From Zygnema cylindricum (Eukaryota; Streptophyta; Zygnematophyceae; Zygnematales; Zygnemataceae), in the NCBI GenBank assembly GCA_037447655.1, contig JBBHKE010000833.1, positions 1 to 64,000 on the forward strand: a stretch of 64,000 nucleotides of DNA, in the 5' to 3' direction. Positions within the stretch are counted from its first letter, which is position 1. Each line of letters opens with the position of its first letter. Of the stretch, positions 1-11,424 are shown piece by piece. A program made the translations under genes and the position numbers. The notes under the pieces were generated by a model that saw nothing but the letters and a program-made list of their open reading frames with translations, was not told the DNA's origin and searched no databases.

Positions 1-98
1 ACCTCTCTCTCTGTCTCTCTCACTCTCTGTGTCTCTCTCCCTCTCTCCCTCCCTCTCTATCTCCCCTCTCTCTCTCCCTCCCTCCCTCCCTCCCCCAG
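1..98 (+). repeat. Pyrimidine-rich CT tract at intron 3' end
   Basis: Almost pure C/T sequence with (CT)n runs that ends in CCCCCAG at 98. It works as the polypyrimidine tract and acceptor of the intron before the first BRF1 exon in the window. The open frames through it on both strands are low-complexity artefacts. Confidence 0.7.
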
Positions 99-1429
99 CT
101 GGACCACTACCTCCTCAATCCCTCGGAAGTCGCCGCAAAAACCCGAGTCTGGAGCCTTTTGAACCGCGAGTATTTGGAGGAGCAGGAGGCGAAGGAGGCG
201 GCCATGGCCGCCGCTTCGGAGGCGGCAGAGAAGGCAAGGGAGGCGGTGGAGAAGGGAGAGGGAGGGGCGGAGGAGATAGCCGCGGCCGCGGCCATGGCGG
301 TCGAGAAGATGAAGATGGTGCGTGGATGAGGGAGGGAGAGAGAGGGAGAGAGAGATAAGAGGGTGGTTTTTTCTGGGAGGGGGAGAGGGAGAAAGAGGAG
401 TTTTGTTGGAGGGGTGGAGAGAGGGGAGAAAGAGAGCAATTGTGTGATAATAATTATTTATATTAATATTAGTTTTTTCCTTTTTTTCTGTTCTGAACCA
501 GGAGAGGAGGCAGAGAAGGGCGGAAAATGGACAAAGTCGAAAGCAAAAAGCGAAAACCGCTGCCGAAGCCACTCACAAAATGCTCTCCACAAAAGTATTT
601 ATTATGTTTATTTTTGTTCTTGCTTTTTTTAGGGTTTTTAAAGTTTTTTTTTTTTTTTCTCGCTTTCTTTTTTTCTGGTCTCTTTTTGTTTTTGGGTTTG
701 TCTTCCTCTATTTTCTTTTCAGCTATTCGTTTTTTTATTTTATTGGGGATTTTCTTCTCCCTTTTTTTCTTTTTAATCCTGGGTTTTCTTCCTTTCTCAC
801 TCTCTCTTTTTTGTTTTGATTTTTAAGTTGTTAATATTTCTGTTTCTTTTTCGTTTGTCATTTTTTATAATTTTTTTTTTGTTTGCGTTCATTTTGTTAA
901 TTTTTGTTTTTTTTGTTTTTTTAGGGGGAAGTAGGGAATGGCATCCTATTTTCTTTTTCAATTATCATTAATACTTTTTCTCAAATTTTGTTTATATTTT
1001 GTTTCCTCGGTGAAAACGCAGAAACTGAGTTCAAAAGTAAACTACACTGCTCTCGCCTCTCTTTTTTCGGAAGACGCTGCCCGAGAATCCGGGCAGTCTG
1101 AAAAAAATAACGCAGAAACAACTGACTCCACAAAGAAATCCCCCGCGAATAAAAATTCTCGACGAACCGAGGAATCGATGAAAGTAAACGAATTCGAAGA
1201 GTTTAAATTTTCGTCAAAAAAACGGGATCATCAGGAAAATGGAATTTTGGAAGAAAGCGAAATTCTTTACGAACAAAAAAAGGCTCGAAACAATTCGGAA
1301 ATTTGGGACGAAGAATTGGAGTACGGAAAAATAGAAGAACATGAAAACGGAATAGAGTCGATGGAGGAAAATGTTACTTTGGGAGGGTATAACGATGGGG
1401 GGTTGGGAGAGGATGAATATTTGTATTAA
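99..1429 (+). CDS. BRF1: BRF1, TFIIIB subunit, C-terminal exons (5' end outside window)
   Basis: BRF1 joins TBP in TFIIIB and recruits RNA polymerase III to tRNA and 5S genes in the nucleus. Three phase-0 exons are visible: 99-317 (acceptor CCCCCAG, donor gtgcgt), 502-594 (acceptor aaccag, donor gtattt) and 1022-1429 (acceptor acgcag, stop TAA). Exon 1 encodes the Brf1 TBP-binding segment with NREYLEEQEAKEAA. Exon 2 encodes TAAEATHKMLSTK and joins exon 3 at KLSSKVNYTALASLF, matching the conserved ATRQML..KRLSSKINYDAL..LF block of plant BRF1 (family knowledge). After that block comes a tail of about 115 residues, rich in Glu, Lys and Asn, that I do not recognise. The zinc ribbon and cyclin folds must lie upstream of the window. 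The ATG at 938 lies in the intron and is not used. The introns are extremely T-rich. The identification is firm; exact splice sites are inferred. Confidence 0.85.
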
Positions 1430-2164
1430 TTGTTTGTGTTTTTTTTGTTTTTTTTTGTAATGTCCTTAGTATGGTTTTTTGTATTGGCTTTTTGTATCAG
1501 TAATAAAAAAATAAAAAGAAGATTTTCGAGTACAAGAAAATATTTTCCCAAAAAATAAAACGCAGAAGAAAATCAGTTTATAGAAAGTCGTACTTTTTAC
1601 CCCGTTGTAAAGAATATCATCTGAAACAAACTTTGTCAAGAAACGGACGTTTGTTAATGTCATTTTATCGAATTTTAGAGACAAACTATACCGCCCATTC
1701 CTATGAGAGTTAATCCACCCTAATGTGTTTTTTTGACCTAAATAGTGAAAATGACATTTTTAAGTGGCGCAATGAGACGTGGCAACACATAAATTAGTGT
1801 AGTTCCAACAAGGTGTTCACACTGATATTTCACTAACTTCAACAGCGATGGCCGGTGCACTGAAGAGAATTAAAAGCAAATTTGGGCCCAGTTTAGCTGT
1901 AGTCTAGTTCTTCTGGCTTTCCTCGTAAGGATTAGGATTTGGGTATGGATCTGTTTAGCCAGCCACACTAATATTGGTAAGCCTAAATTAACCGTGGAAC
2001 TATATGAACAAAATATTGCCTAAAATATAATACTCCGACTACATAAAGGTTATCCATATATGAAAAAAAATGACGATATTTTCTCCGTTTTTCTAATTAC
2101 GTTCTCAGAATAGAACTTTTCACAACCTCGAATGTTGTATCAAACAAAAATATTATTCAATATA
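1430..2164. other. Intergenic, no gene seen
   Basis: AT-rich sequence downstream of BRF1. The T-rich stretch just after the stop codon probably holds the 3' UTR. No long frame, RNA gene or complete repeat is recognised. Confidence 0.5.
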
Positions 2165-2515
2165 TCGATTATCGATCTGTCAGAGGCCTCGATATATCGT
2201 ACTGGGACCAACATATTATATCGCGATATATTTGGTAAAAGGTGGGTGTCTGTACAGATCCAGTACGAAAATTTGCGCCTTCCCCACTGAGCGCCACGAG
2301 GGGGAGTTTGGAATTTTTTTTTGACCTAGCGTCACTTCAATATATCGCGATTTAAATATATCGCGATTTAAATATATCGTGATATCGGCCGATGTATCGC
2401 AAATTCATCGCGATATTAAGCTCCTCGATATATCGAAGCGATATATCGATTATCGGATACCCAAATTTCGGTACATATCGAATATCGGCAAGGGGCCCTC
2501 GATACCCAACATTAA
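2165..2515. mobile_element. Fragment of hAT-type MITE rich in ATATCGATAT
   Basis: Dense runs of atatcg/cgatat ending in CCTCGATACCCAACA near 2510. That end matches the terminal repeat of the complete 815-bp element at 27807-28621. The opposite terminus (TGTTGGGTATCG) is not seen upstream, so this copy is truncated or rearranged. Confidence 0.55.
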
Positions 2516-2809
2516 AATTGTTTGGACTTAAAACTGTACGGTACAATCTCCAGTGTACCGTACAGCATCCGGATTGGTCAATGATTGGAAAGTGATGTGA
2601 CTGGTTGCACCAGGCTTTTGAGGACGCCGGTCCATTTTTTCTGCCGAAAAAGAATACAAGGATTTTGATCCTGGCCCTTAAGTCTTGTCACGTCAATATC
2701 CGGAAATTACAGAGAGTTATAAAAGCATTAAATATGTACAACGTACAAAAGGAAGTTGAAACAAGTAGAAATGGTGACAAAGCATTGCACAAGTACAACA
2801 AATAGATAA

Positions 2810-4260
2810 TTTCTTTTGAAAAGTGAGAAGAATTTATTGTTTAAACCGGGATGGTTAAACCATCTAAGTACAAAATGTGACTAAAATTGAAAAAATTTCA
2901 CTACCATTAAAGGCTGCGATTGGAAAACCAAAAAGTACAAACAAAAACTAACAAAGCAATGCAACATTAAAAGCAAAAACATTGAAAACAAGAAAAACAA
3001 AAACAAATACCAAAACTAAACTACAAGAGCACTAAAAACGACACTTTGCACAAATTGAAAAGGATAAAACGGGTCGTCGGCCCAAAACTTCAAACAACGA
3101 CAAATATCATTAATGTGCACTAGATGGCCTAAAGATAAATCTTACAGTCCACGTCCAACGGTCAACACCGTGCTTTGTCGGATAAGGGCCAATGCTTGAG
3201 ACCGTTGAAGCCCAATAGGGATACGTTGGCGGTAAAAAGCAGACATTAGAGTTTGGGAAGGGCTAGAAGGTCCCCTAACTTCAAAAGACCGTCTAGCACA
3301 GTCACGGATGACGTTGTTGAACGACGAGTCCAAGGTCCCAAATATCTCCAAAGCACATTGTATAATGTTGTCCGTTGGGTCTAGGTGAGCGTAATCGCGT
3401 TCTTTAGAGGCCTCTGCATCTCGAGCCGCAACACCAGTATGTAATGCCGCACGCGTGGAAACATGAGTCCCGTGGTGTCGGTGAGAACTACACCCCCCAA
3501 TGTTCTCTATAGGCCTTGCAAAAACATGAGATCTACGCGAGGGTCGTGTACACCCCTAGACTAAGAGTGTGGCGTGAGGATATGCGGCGCATCACGTTTC
3601 ACTACCCACTGAAGCGATTGTATCTTGAACCGTATCATGTGTCGTTGTGCGCTCCCCAAGGTGTGAAAAACAGAGCAAATGGACACCTTGCAAAGGTTCA
3701 AAGGCACAAAGGCAAAGGACGCCACAAAGGCAACGAGGCTTGCCTAAGTGACAAGGGTGTGGCAAGCTGAGACGTAAGCGGAGTGGAGAAGAAATTTGTT
3801 GAGAAGATAAGCAGAGTGAGGTGAAAATTGGAGCGGCGACGAGCCAAGCCCCAGCACCTGGTTGCGAACAAGAGCGAAGTCGAGCCCGCGTGTCAGCCAT
3901 AGGCAGCGCCTCAAGGAATTCTTGAATTCGGCGACGGCTAGCTTATCGGTGATATGTTGTTCCACCCGGGAACGATTGCTTGTGAAGAAGGAAGAGAATG
4001 GAGGAATGACATCTTGGGCGTCGGCCAGTAAAAGAAGACGAGTATTATTACGACCCTTCGTTGACGATACAGATCGTATGGGGCAAGATAGGTGGCTGGC
4101 GCTATGGTGGCTATAGGACGCAGACCAAGACCCCCCAAAGAAACTGGTAAAGCAGATTTTTGACGGGCCAGGAGCCCTTCCGGACGATCAATTATGCCAT
4201 ACCCGACAAGCTGATGGAAAACAACAAAGAGACGATTATCAAAAAGGGAGAATGGGTCAA
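2810..4260 (-). pseudogene. LINE 3' end with CCHC and restriction-like endonuclease, copy 1
   Basis: Decayed C-terminal part of a non-LTR retrotransposon polyprotein on the minus strand. The thumb-like block ends in VSLGGLGLRPIATIAPATYL (near 4140). It is followed by the LRSCS..GA.LVA.PIFTSL block, a damaged cysteine finger, and the sequence corresponding to the endonuclease region down to 3142. Frames are broken several times. The A-rich 3' UTR continues to about 2810 and matches that of copies 2 and 3 in part. This is the most diverged of the three copies. The family is inferred from the better-preserved copies at 10141 and 12881. Confidence 0.6.
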
Positions 4261-5486
4261 AGAGGTACAAAATAGAACGACAATAGAATTTTATTGTGGA
4301 GACGAAGTAACAAATAATTTGTCCTGTCCCTTGGAAACTATCTTCCCTCCCCCTCTCCCTCTCCCTCTCCCTCTCCCTCTCCGTCTAACTTACGTTTTTT
4401 TAATTCCCTCTTTCTAATGGCTGGTATTCTCCTCTCCCACGGCCATGCCCATTCTCTCGTTCCCCTCTCCTTCCTCCCCTTCTCCCACACGCCATGGCCG
4501 TCTCTCCTTCCTTTCGTCACGTCACCACGGCTCAGAGGGTTTCCGTACACTAACCTCACTTGGTGCCAGTTAACACAACCACGTCACTGCTTTTGTCAAC
4601 ATGCAGCATTGGGAGGAGAAGGGTGGGGAATTGACAAAAGTGAGGAATTTAAGGAACCGATTTTGCAAAATGAAGAGTTGGATAAACAAAAATTTTAAGA
4701 TAAATATCGAAGTTCCAATTTTGTACTCGACGTTATTGGCCTGTCTTATTCTCAATCTTTTAACATATTTTCTTGAGATGTCATTATTTTAAGTAATCGA
4801 TGTTTAAGTTAACCAGATTTACCTCTTTTTGTCAACATCCAGATGGTGATATTTTATGTTGTCATATTTCCACCTCTCCTATTAACTATAGCAACTCCTT
4901 TATTATCACTGGATCAAAAATGGCTACATTGGAGAAAAGAGGAAAAGAAAATTGGGAGATGGTGAAGAAATGAAGGAAAAACCGTCCTTAACTCCAAACA
5001 TGCATAAGAAGTCGATACTTAATATAGGGCCTAAGAATCTCTTACTCCTTCATGGGTCTTTATTTGCGGCCTAGACAATTATTGTATGTTAGTCACCTTT
5101 CCAATTTCCGCGCTTTAAAAGTATTTTTGACGACTACAAAGTCTTAGTTCATCTTTTGATCCCAAAAGTCTTTATGAACTTATGCCATATCTCCGGAGAC
5201 ATTCTTTACGATTCGGGATCATATTTAGTACTTTTCTGCTACTTAAGTCCTAAGTACTACCCTTTGCAATTCTCATTTTTTAGTCCTTCCAATCCAAAGA
5301 TTCTAAGTTCTATTAATTAATTTCTAAGTTCTCTAATTCAAAAAAGTTCTATTATTTTACTCCGCCTTTCACATGAAACACGCAAATAAGACAATAATTC
5401 TGTTCCAAAGAAGAAAGACAAATATGTACATTCATGAAATTAACCAAACAACACACTAAAAAACCCTTCGTCACTATCATATTTTT
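4261..5486. other. Intergenic with possible 5' fragment of the membrane-protein repeat
   Basis: No supported gene. Around 4450-4530 the + strand reads CCATGG..(C/T)TCCTT..TCGTCACGTCACC. This resembles the 5' coding end of the membrane protein copies at 6658 and 9767, in the opposite orientation, and may be a further fragment. The small frames at 4417-4698 and 4601-4792 (the latter with one hydrophobic stretch) have no recognised relatives. From about 5190 the sequence is homologous to 48430 onward, the downstream flank of the third gene copy. Confidence 0.35.
4346..4386 (+). repeat. (CCCTCT)n microsatellite
   Basis: At least five units of CCCTCT, the last slightly altered (CCGTCT). Confidence 0.85.
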
Positions 5487-5493
5487 TGCATGC

Positions 5494-6988
5494 TTCTCTT
5501 CTTAACTGTTACAAATTGGGATTTCCGAAAAGTTCCAAAAAAGTAAGAATCATACTTGGAAACTGAGTAACTCCTCTTCATCGCATACCAAAATCTTACT
5601 TATCATAATTTGTATTAACACTTGCCCTCAAATGATTCCTAACATAATCGCTAATTTTCCTGCGGTTGCTTTTCCAATTGCAAAAAAAAAAATGTATATC
5701 TGCATAGTTTATCTATCCTGTCTTATTTTCTATTAACCTCCTTGATTTTGGTACCCAAATAGAAAAACACTGGAGTCACCATAATCATCACTGGAGACAT
5801 CAAAAACAGAAATTGACCGGAATAGGCTGTTCCTAAAACACAGAGTGAAGTCAAATTTTCGAAGAAATCGGGAAGAATTGCCATAAACATGTCGAAATGC
5901 GCATCAACCTTTATGAAACCAAATTTCCAGAGATACAAAGGAACTAATTGTAGCCCCAACACTAAAATTGCTAACAAAAAATATAGTATTATTCCATTCC
6001 AAAAAGTTATGGTCTTAGAATATCCCGCCCGTGATTGCGAAACAATGCCGTCAAATTTCTGTTTTTCACCTAATTTTCTATCTTTTTTTTTGTTTTTAAA
6101 CTTTTCCAAGACATCTAATTTAGAAAAAACAATTCTAACCAGAACCACAGGACTTAACATGACAAGCAATGGCCCTATAAATGTAAAAATCGCTACAGTA
6201 CAAATTTGTATAAAAAGAAAAACAACGAAAATAGTGCGAGATACTTGCTCGCATAAAGAAAAAAATGGCAAATATGGGACCTTGTAACCAATCATACACA
6301 ATAGAAAAGATAAAAACATCATAGAAAGTGCGATGTATAATAATCTAAAAAACATATTGAGGGACTCCAATCCTAAATCTTCTCCTATTTTGTTTTTAGC
6401 GTAATCGAGTTCCTCCTCGTAATTTTCCGGTCCTTCTTGTCCTGTTGCTGCCCGATAATGTAAATGCACACGTGGAGACGCCAACTGGCGTGGGATATTA
6501 CACGCATTGTACGCATTCTCTTTGAAGAAACCAGGGCCTCTAAGAGGGGGACGTGACGAGAGAAAGGAGCGGCGACCATGGCATCTGGTTGGTGGGGAAG
6601 AACGAGAGAGTAAAGCGAGACGAGGGGAGGATTGGAGAGTGAGACACAAGGCTGCCATGTGCCCGCACAGAGAGAGTTAAATAGACAAGTTATTACATCG
6701 ACCTTGAGGGTTTCTACCTTTCATAGTTTTGTTTCGTGGTTTCGTACAGGTTCAATGTTCTCGATTGGACCGTACAGTGCTGTAGCGTTAGGTGATTTGA
6801 CGTGATTTGGGTTGAAAGAATCTGAGTTCCATTGGAAAGTTCGCCGATCGAGAAAACCGCCAAGGATTCTCTTGGTTTAGAAAAAAGGTTCGGGTACTGG
6901 TCTGGGAAGCAGCTCCGGAGTATCGTTTCGCAAAGAAATTACGGTCAATCCGGAAAAGACAAGACATTATATAATTGCATATGAAGTA
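5494..6988. repeat. Segmental duplication unit A
   Basis: About 1.5 kb that is nearly identical to 8601-10140, in direct orientation. It carries the intact membrane-protein frame. Homology starts at TTCTCTTCTTAACTG and ends at GAAGTA. In unit A that end is followed by a MITE terminus (CACCGCGAATCG); in unit B it is followed by the LINE 3' end. Confidence 0.85.
5723..6658 (-). CDS. Multi-span membrane protein, probably organelle-targeted, intact copy
   Basis: One uninterrupted frame of 311 residues; I do not recognise the family. The first ~75 residues are rich in Ser, Arg, Leu and Pro and poor in acidic residues (MAALCLTLQSSPRLALLSRS...), like a plastid or mitochondrial transit peptide. Hydrophobic segments follow at about 101-123, 135-155, 158-178, 220-245 and 275-300. 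Between the third and fourth lies a basic loop with EKFKNKKKDRKLGEKQKF. This suggests a membrane protein with four or five spans. The start ATG is the first in frame and is conserved in the second copy. A decayed relative lies at 49015-49681. That three copies share the layout argues for a real gene or a gene-bearing repeat. Function unknown. Confidence 0.6.
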   Translation of the reverse strand: MAALCLTLQSSPRLALLSRSSPPTRCHGRRSFLSSRPPLRGPGFFKENAYNACNIPRQLASPRVHLHYRAATGQEGPENYEEELDYAKNKIGEDLGLESLNMFFRLLYIALSMMFLSFLLCMIGYKVPYLPFFSLCEQVSRTIFVVFLFIQICTVAIFTFIGPLLVMLSPVVLVRIVFSKLDVLEKFKNKKKDRKLGEKQKFDGIVSQSRAGYSKTITFWNGIILYFLLAILVLGLQLVPLYLWKFGFIKVDAHFDMFMAILPDFFENLTSLCVLGTAYSGQFLFLMSPVMIMVTPVFFYLGTKIKEVNRK

Positions 6989-7300
6989 CACCGCGAATCG
7001 TTATTAGTGTCGAAGTTTAAATAGTGTTGAAGAAAATATACCGTCATTGATGCTAATTGATGCTAATTAAGAATTTGAAAATTTTCAAAAAAAAGGTCTA
7101 TCGTAATTTTGGCGTTAATTCTAATTTGGGAGTTGCAAAAAAAGGAATATTCGCCGTACGATTGCATACATTAATACATGTATCCGTACAAAATATTAGA
7201 AATTGTACTCCGTCGCGAAGTTTAAAAATCCGTACATGTCAGACTAAATTACGGCAGCTATGTGTCAACGCTACCTCGCAAAGCGTAGGCTTTATTCTCA
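6987..7300. mobile_element. MITE left end (TA-flanked family)
   Basis: Directly after TA at 6987-6988 the sequence begins CACCGCGAATCGTTATTAG, which matches the terminal repeat of the complete MITE at 58773-59244. AT-rich MITE-like sequence with att(a/c)g motifs follows. The right terminus is not found downstream, so the inner limit is a guess. Confidence 0.45.
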
Positions 7301-8600
7301 GTTTTTTAATGCGTAACATTAACAGATGGGACGATTACGCAACGCTGTTTTGTCAAATAACTTGGACGTATGTTCGATGTTCCGTTCATCCGTCTGTTAT
7401 GTATTCTAATTATGTCGCGTTTGGGTAGTATTATTAGATTTAAGTATGTTAATCTATGTCTTCATTGTAAAAAGTGTGCTCCTTGTTGGTTTTGTACGAT
7501 TTTGGGTGACATCATCCATCACCGATTTTACCCTACCACAGTCACATCGTGGAGTACAACGGTTCATACGGAATATCGCCGGAAATTCCGGAGGACGTTG
7601 GTTCGCATTTCATGTGAACGTTTGCATTTATTTGTAGTGTTGGCTTGTGTAGCGGCAAGCTTTGTACAAGTGTCATTATATGATTGGACCAAAAGTGTAG
7701 GCATGATTTATTAAATGCACATTAGAAGCATACAAATAGACATCATTGCAAAAGAGACAATACAAAAAAAAATTAATCAATCCAGACAATCAAAGTATTC
7801 GACATACACAGGCATTGGAGAATAGAAAGGTTGTAGAAAGGAACTTTATTAGGAGAGTCATTTGTACTTCCTAAAGTGATATTATCAAAGCTACGACTTA
7901 TTTTCAAACATATCTCTATGGTCTGAATGTGAATACTATTCCTCACTTTTTGCTTCTACACTTTCTACCTATTCTCTGTGACTCATTTGACCCCTATTCG
8001 TGTAACGTGCGTTAAGGTCTACGGGTTCGTGGCTTCGGGGCTTGCTCCGGTTGCTCGAATTCTCCACCAAAACTATTACTCCCTCTTACATCTTTCAGAT
8101 TTGTGACCTGTATTAGCGTCAATGTTGTCCTGTATTAGAGTAAACATTACACTAAAATGGTCCAAAAAGTACAAACTGAACAACCAATTGATCTTTCGCG
8201 TAATGTGATTGGTCGCCCATAATTACACGTGTCCAATTTGTTATCCACGCAAACATTATCGCCCGAACACGACGTATCACAACCACGAATTTATTCCTTG
8301 TCGTCACATCCAAGCAAAGAAATGCCATTTTGCGAATGTCGTCATTTTTTTGACAAGAAACCGAAAGCTTCGCTTCCACTTTCAGCTTTAGGTGTTATGT
8401 TAGGAATTTTCAATTTTTAGGTTTACTATTGTCATTTCATTATTTACTATTAAACACGGAGGAACAAAAAGGGACGTGGATGTCATCGTGGTGGGGACGT
8501 ATTTCTCTAAAGCATGAGAAACGAGAGAAAAAGGTGCAAGTTTCATACAAATTTTTTTTCTCTCACTTTCCATATCCTCTCTCTATCCCTTTCTTCCTCC
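7301..8600. other. Unassigned repeat-derived sequence
   Basis: AT-rich with many GTAC-containing words such as cgtacg. The short frames have no recognised motifs. No gene supported. Confidence 0.4.
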
Positions 8601-8829
8601 TTCTCTTCTTAACTGTTACAAATTGGGATTTCCGAAAAGTTCCAAAAAAGTAAGAATCATACTTGGAAACTGAGTAACTCCTCTTCATCGCATACCAAAA
8701 TCTTACTTATCATAATTTGTATTAACACTTGCCCTCAAATGATTCCTAACATAATCGCTAATTTTCCTGCGGTTGCTTTTCCAATTGCAAAAAAAAAAAT
8801 GTATATCTGCATAGTTTATCTATCCTGTC

Positions 8830-9767
8830 TTATTTTCTATTAACCTCCTTAATTTTGGTACCCAAATAGAAAAACACTGGAGTCACCATAATCATCACTG
8901 GAGACATCAAAAACAGAAATTGACCGGAATAGGCTGTTCCTAAAACACACAGTGAAGTCAAATTTTCGAAGAAATCGGGAAGAATTGCCATAAACATGTC
9001 GAAATGCGCATCAACCTTTATGAAACCAAATTTCCAGAGATACAAAGGAACTAATTGTAGCCCCAACACTAAAATTGCTAACAAAAAATATAGTATTATT
9101 CCATTCCAAAAAGTTATGGGTCTTAGAATATCCCGCCCGTGATTGCGAAACAATGCCGTCAAATTTCTGTTTTTCACCTAATTTTCTATCTTTTTTTTTT
9201 GTTTTTAAATTTTTCCACAACATCTAATTTAGAAAATATAATGCCAACAAGAACTACAGGACTTAACATAACAAGCAATGGCCCTATAAATGTAAAAATC
9301 GCTACAGTACAAATTTGTTTAAAAAGAAAAACAACGAAAATAGTGCGAGATACTTGCTCGCATAAAGAAAAAAATGGCAAATATGGGACCTTGTAACCAA
9401 TCATACACAATAGAAAAGATAAAAATATCATAGAAAGTGCGATGTATAATACTCTAAAAAACATATTGAGGGACTCCATTCCTAAATCTTCTTCTATTTT
9501 GGATTTAGTGTATTCAAGTTCCTCCTCGTAATTTTCCTGTCCTTCTTGTCCTGTTGCTCTCCGACAATGTAAAAGCACACGTGGAGACGCCAGCTGGCGT
9601 GGGATACTGCACGTGTTGTACGCATTCTCTCTGAAGGAGCCAGGGCCTCTACGAGGGTGACGTGACGAGAGAAAGGAGCGGCGACCATGGCATCTGGTTG
9701 GTGGGGAAGAACGAGAGAGTAAAGTGAGACGATGTGAGGATTGGAGAGTGAGACACGTGGCTGCCAT
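8830..9767 (-). pseudogene. Membrane-protein copy B, frameshifted
   Basis: Same product as 5723-6658, but broken. The first 190 or so residues (9186-9767) are open with the same start MAA.CLTLQSS. An altered poly-T run near 9190 and an extra G near 9117 then shift the frame. The C-terminal 106 residues, from ITFWNGIILYF on, match copy A almost exactly. High similarity outside the lesions indicates a recent duplication. Confidence 0.75.
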
Positions 9768-9780
9768 GTTTCCACACGTT

Positions 9781-9782
<2 letters not shown>

Positions 9783-9830
<48 letters not shown>
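9783..9830. repeat. (AG)n microsatellite
   Basis: About 24 AG units just upstream of the copy B start codon. Copy A has only a short agagagag at the same place. Confidence 0.9.
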
Positions 9831-9832
<2 letters not shown>

Positions 9833-10140
9833 AAATAGACAAGACATCACATCGACCTTGAGGGTTTCTAACTTTCATAGTTTTGTTTCGTGGTTCCGTA
9901 CAGGTTCAATGTTCTCGATTGGACCGTACAGTGCTGTAGCGTTAGGTGACGTGACGTGACACGTCGAAAGAATCTGAGTTCCATTGGAAAGTCCGCCGAT
10001 CGAGAAAACCGCCAAAGATTCTCCTGGTTTAGAAAAAAGGTTCGAGAACTGGTCTGGGAAGCAGGTCCGGAGTATCGTTTCACTAGGAAATTACGGTCAA
10101 TCCGGAAAAGACAAGACCTTATATAATTGCATACGAAGTA

Positions 10141-11424
10141 CCATGCACTTGCGTACTAACGGGGTGTCCCCATGTAATGGATACTTTGAAGAAGTATTTT
10201 GGACTTTAGTGAAGATTCTACGTACTACTTTGAAGAGCGTCCCAATGAAAAGAAATAAAAATAGATTTCTAAAAACGCGATGGTAATACTATCAAAGTAC
10301 AAAACATGATTGTCATTGAAAAGAATTGATGACCAACAACGGTAAAAGACCAAAATCACACAACAAAAGTGGTTTAAAAGCCTAAAAGAAAAGAAATAAA
10401 AACAAGTACAAGAAAACTAAACTGCTGAGACACTACAAACTACCCTAGACACTGCTAAACTAAGCCTCAAACTACGCTCAACTAAATATCATAACAACGA
10501 ATATCGTATAAATGCGTCGGGTGGCGAGGGGATAAGTCACGCAGTCCTCGGCCATCAGTCACCACTATGCTCAGATAATGGCCGAAGATTTAGAACGTTG
10601 AAGGGCGACAATGATGCGTTGGCGGTCGAAAGTCGACATGAGAGTTGGAGAAGGGCTGCCTGGCCCTCTAACTTCGAAGATCGTCGAGCACAGTCGCGCA
10701 AAAAGTTGTCGAAAGACGAGTCTAAGGCGCCAAATATCTCCAACACAAATGGTGTGAAACTATCAGTTGGGTCTCGGTGCGTGCAGTCACATTCTTTAGA
10801 ATCAGCTGCATCCCAAACCGCAACACCAGTATGTAATGCCGCGCGCGAGGAAACATGGGATCCTATAGGGCATGTGAGGACTACGTCCCCCAACGTTATC
10901 GGCGCGCCATGTAGAAAAACAAGATCCGCACGAGGGCACTGTGTACCCCTAGATTGAGAACATGGTGACACCTCGCCCTTGAGTGTGTACCCCGCTTCAT
11001 AACCCATGGCAGCGATTGTATCCAGTACAATGTCGTGTGCAGTTGATCGCTCCCCACCGTGTGAGCAATGTAACAAATGTACCCCTTGCTCATCTATAGG
11101 TTGACCACAAATGCAACAAGGCTTGCCTAAAAAGGAAGGGTGCGGCAAGCCATGTCGTAAGGGAAGCGCAATAGAAAATCCAAGAGAAGATAAACGGAGG
11201 GAAGTGAAAATTGGTGTAGCAATAAGCCGAGCTTTGGCCCCAAGCCCCGAACACGACCGAAGTTGGCTCCGCGCATCAAAAGTAGGGAGCGCCTGAACTA
11301 GATCATTGAATTCGGCGGTGGCTGCCTTATCCGCGATATGTTGTTGCACGCGTGAGTGAATTCCGATGATGAGGGAATAAAATGCGGGAACTTCTGCTTG
11401 AGCCTCAATTGGTAAAAGAGCAGA
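10141..11424 (-). pseudogene. LINE 3' end with CCHC finger and RLE domain, copy 2
   Basis: Best-preserved of three 5'-truncated copies; open from 11451 to 10555. In order it shows the block LRSCSGLGAKARLIATPIF, a finger CCICGQPIDEQGVHLLHC (C-x2-C-x7-H-x4-C), a following GGERSTAHD, and PRADLVFLHG...LGDVVLT. The CCHC followed by R/PxD and D with about 12 residues between is the arrangement of the restriction-like endonuclease of R2-type non-LTR elements (family knowledge). The RT itself is missing. At about 11424 the frame runs into a copia remnant, so the first residues of the open frame (MSNSRKLQ) are foreign. The 3' UTR runs down to 10141. Confidence 0.65.

Larger units (their letters stand above)
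8601..10140. repeat. Segmental duplication unit B
   Basis: Direct copy of 5494-6988. It differs by scattered substitutions, two small indels in the coding part and an expanded GA microsatellite. It ends at GAAGTA (10135-10140) and is followed at once by CCATGCAC, the LINE 3' end. Confidence 0.85.

Noticed and set aside
57-572. Long minus-strand frame with Leu/Ser/Pro-rich product opposite BRF1
   Set aside because: Low-complexity shadow of CT-rich intron and Ala/Glu-rich exon sequence on the other strand.
938-1020. ATG at 938 as the start of a separate small gene
   Set aside because: The encoded stretch is T-rich intron. BRF1 homology starts exactly after the acceptor at 1021.
4417-4792. Two overlapping small frames as a novel membrane microprotein
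   Set aside because: No homologous copy keeps the frames. The region contains a likely fragment of the membrane-protein repeat in other orientation.
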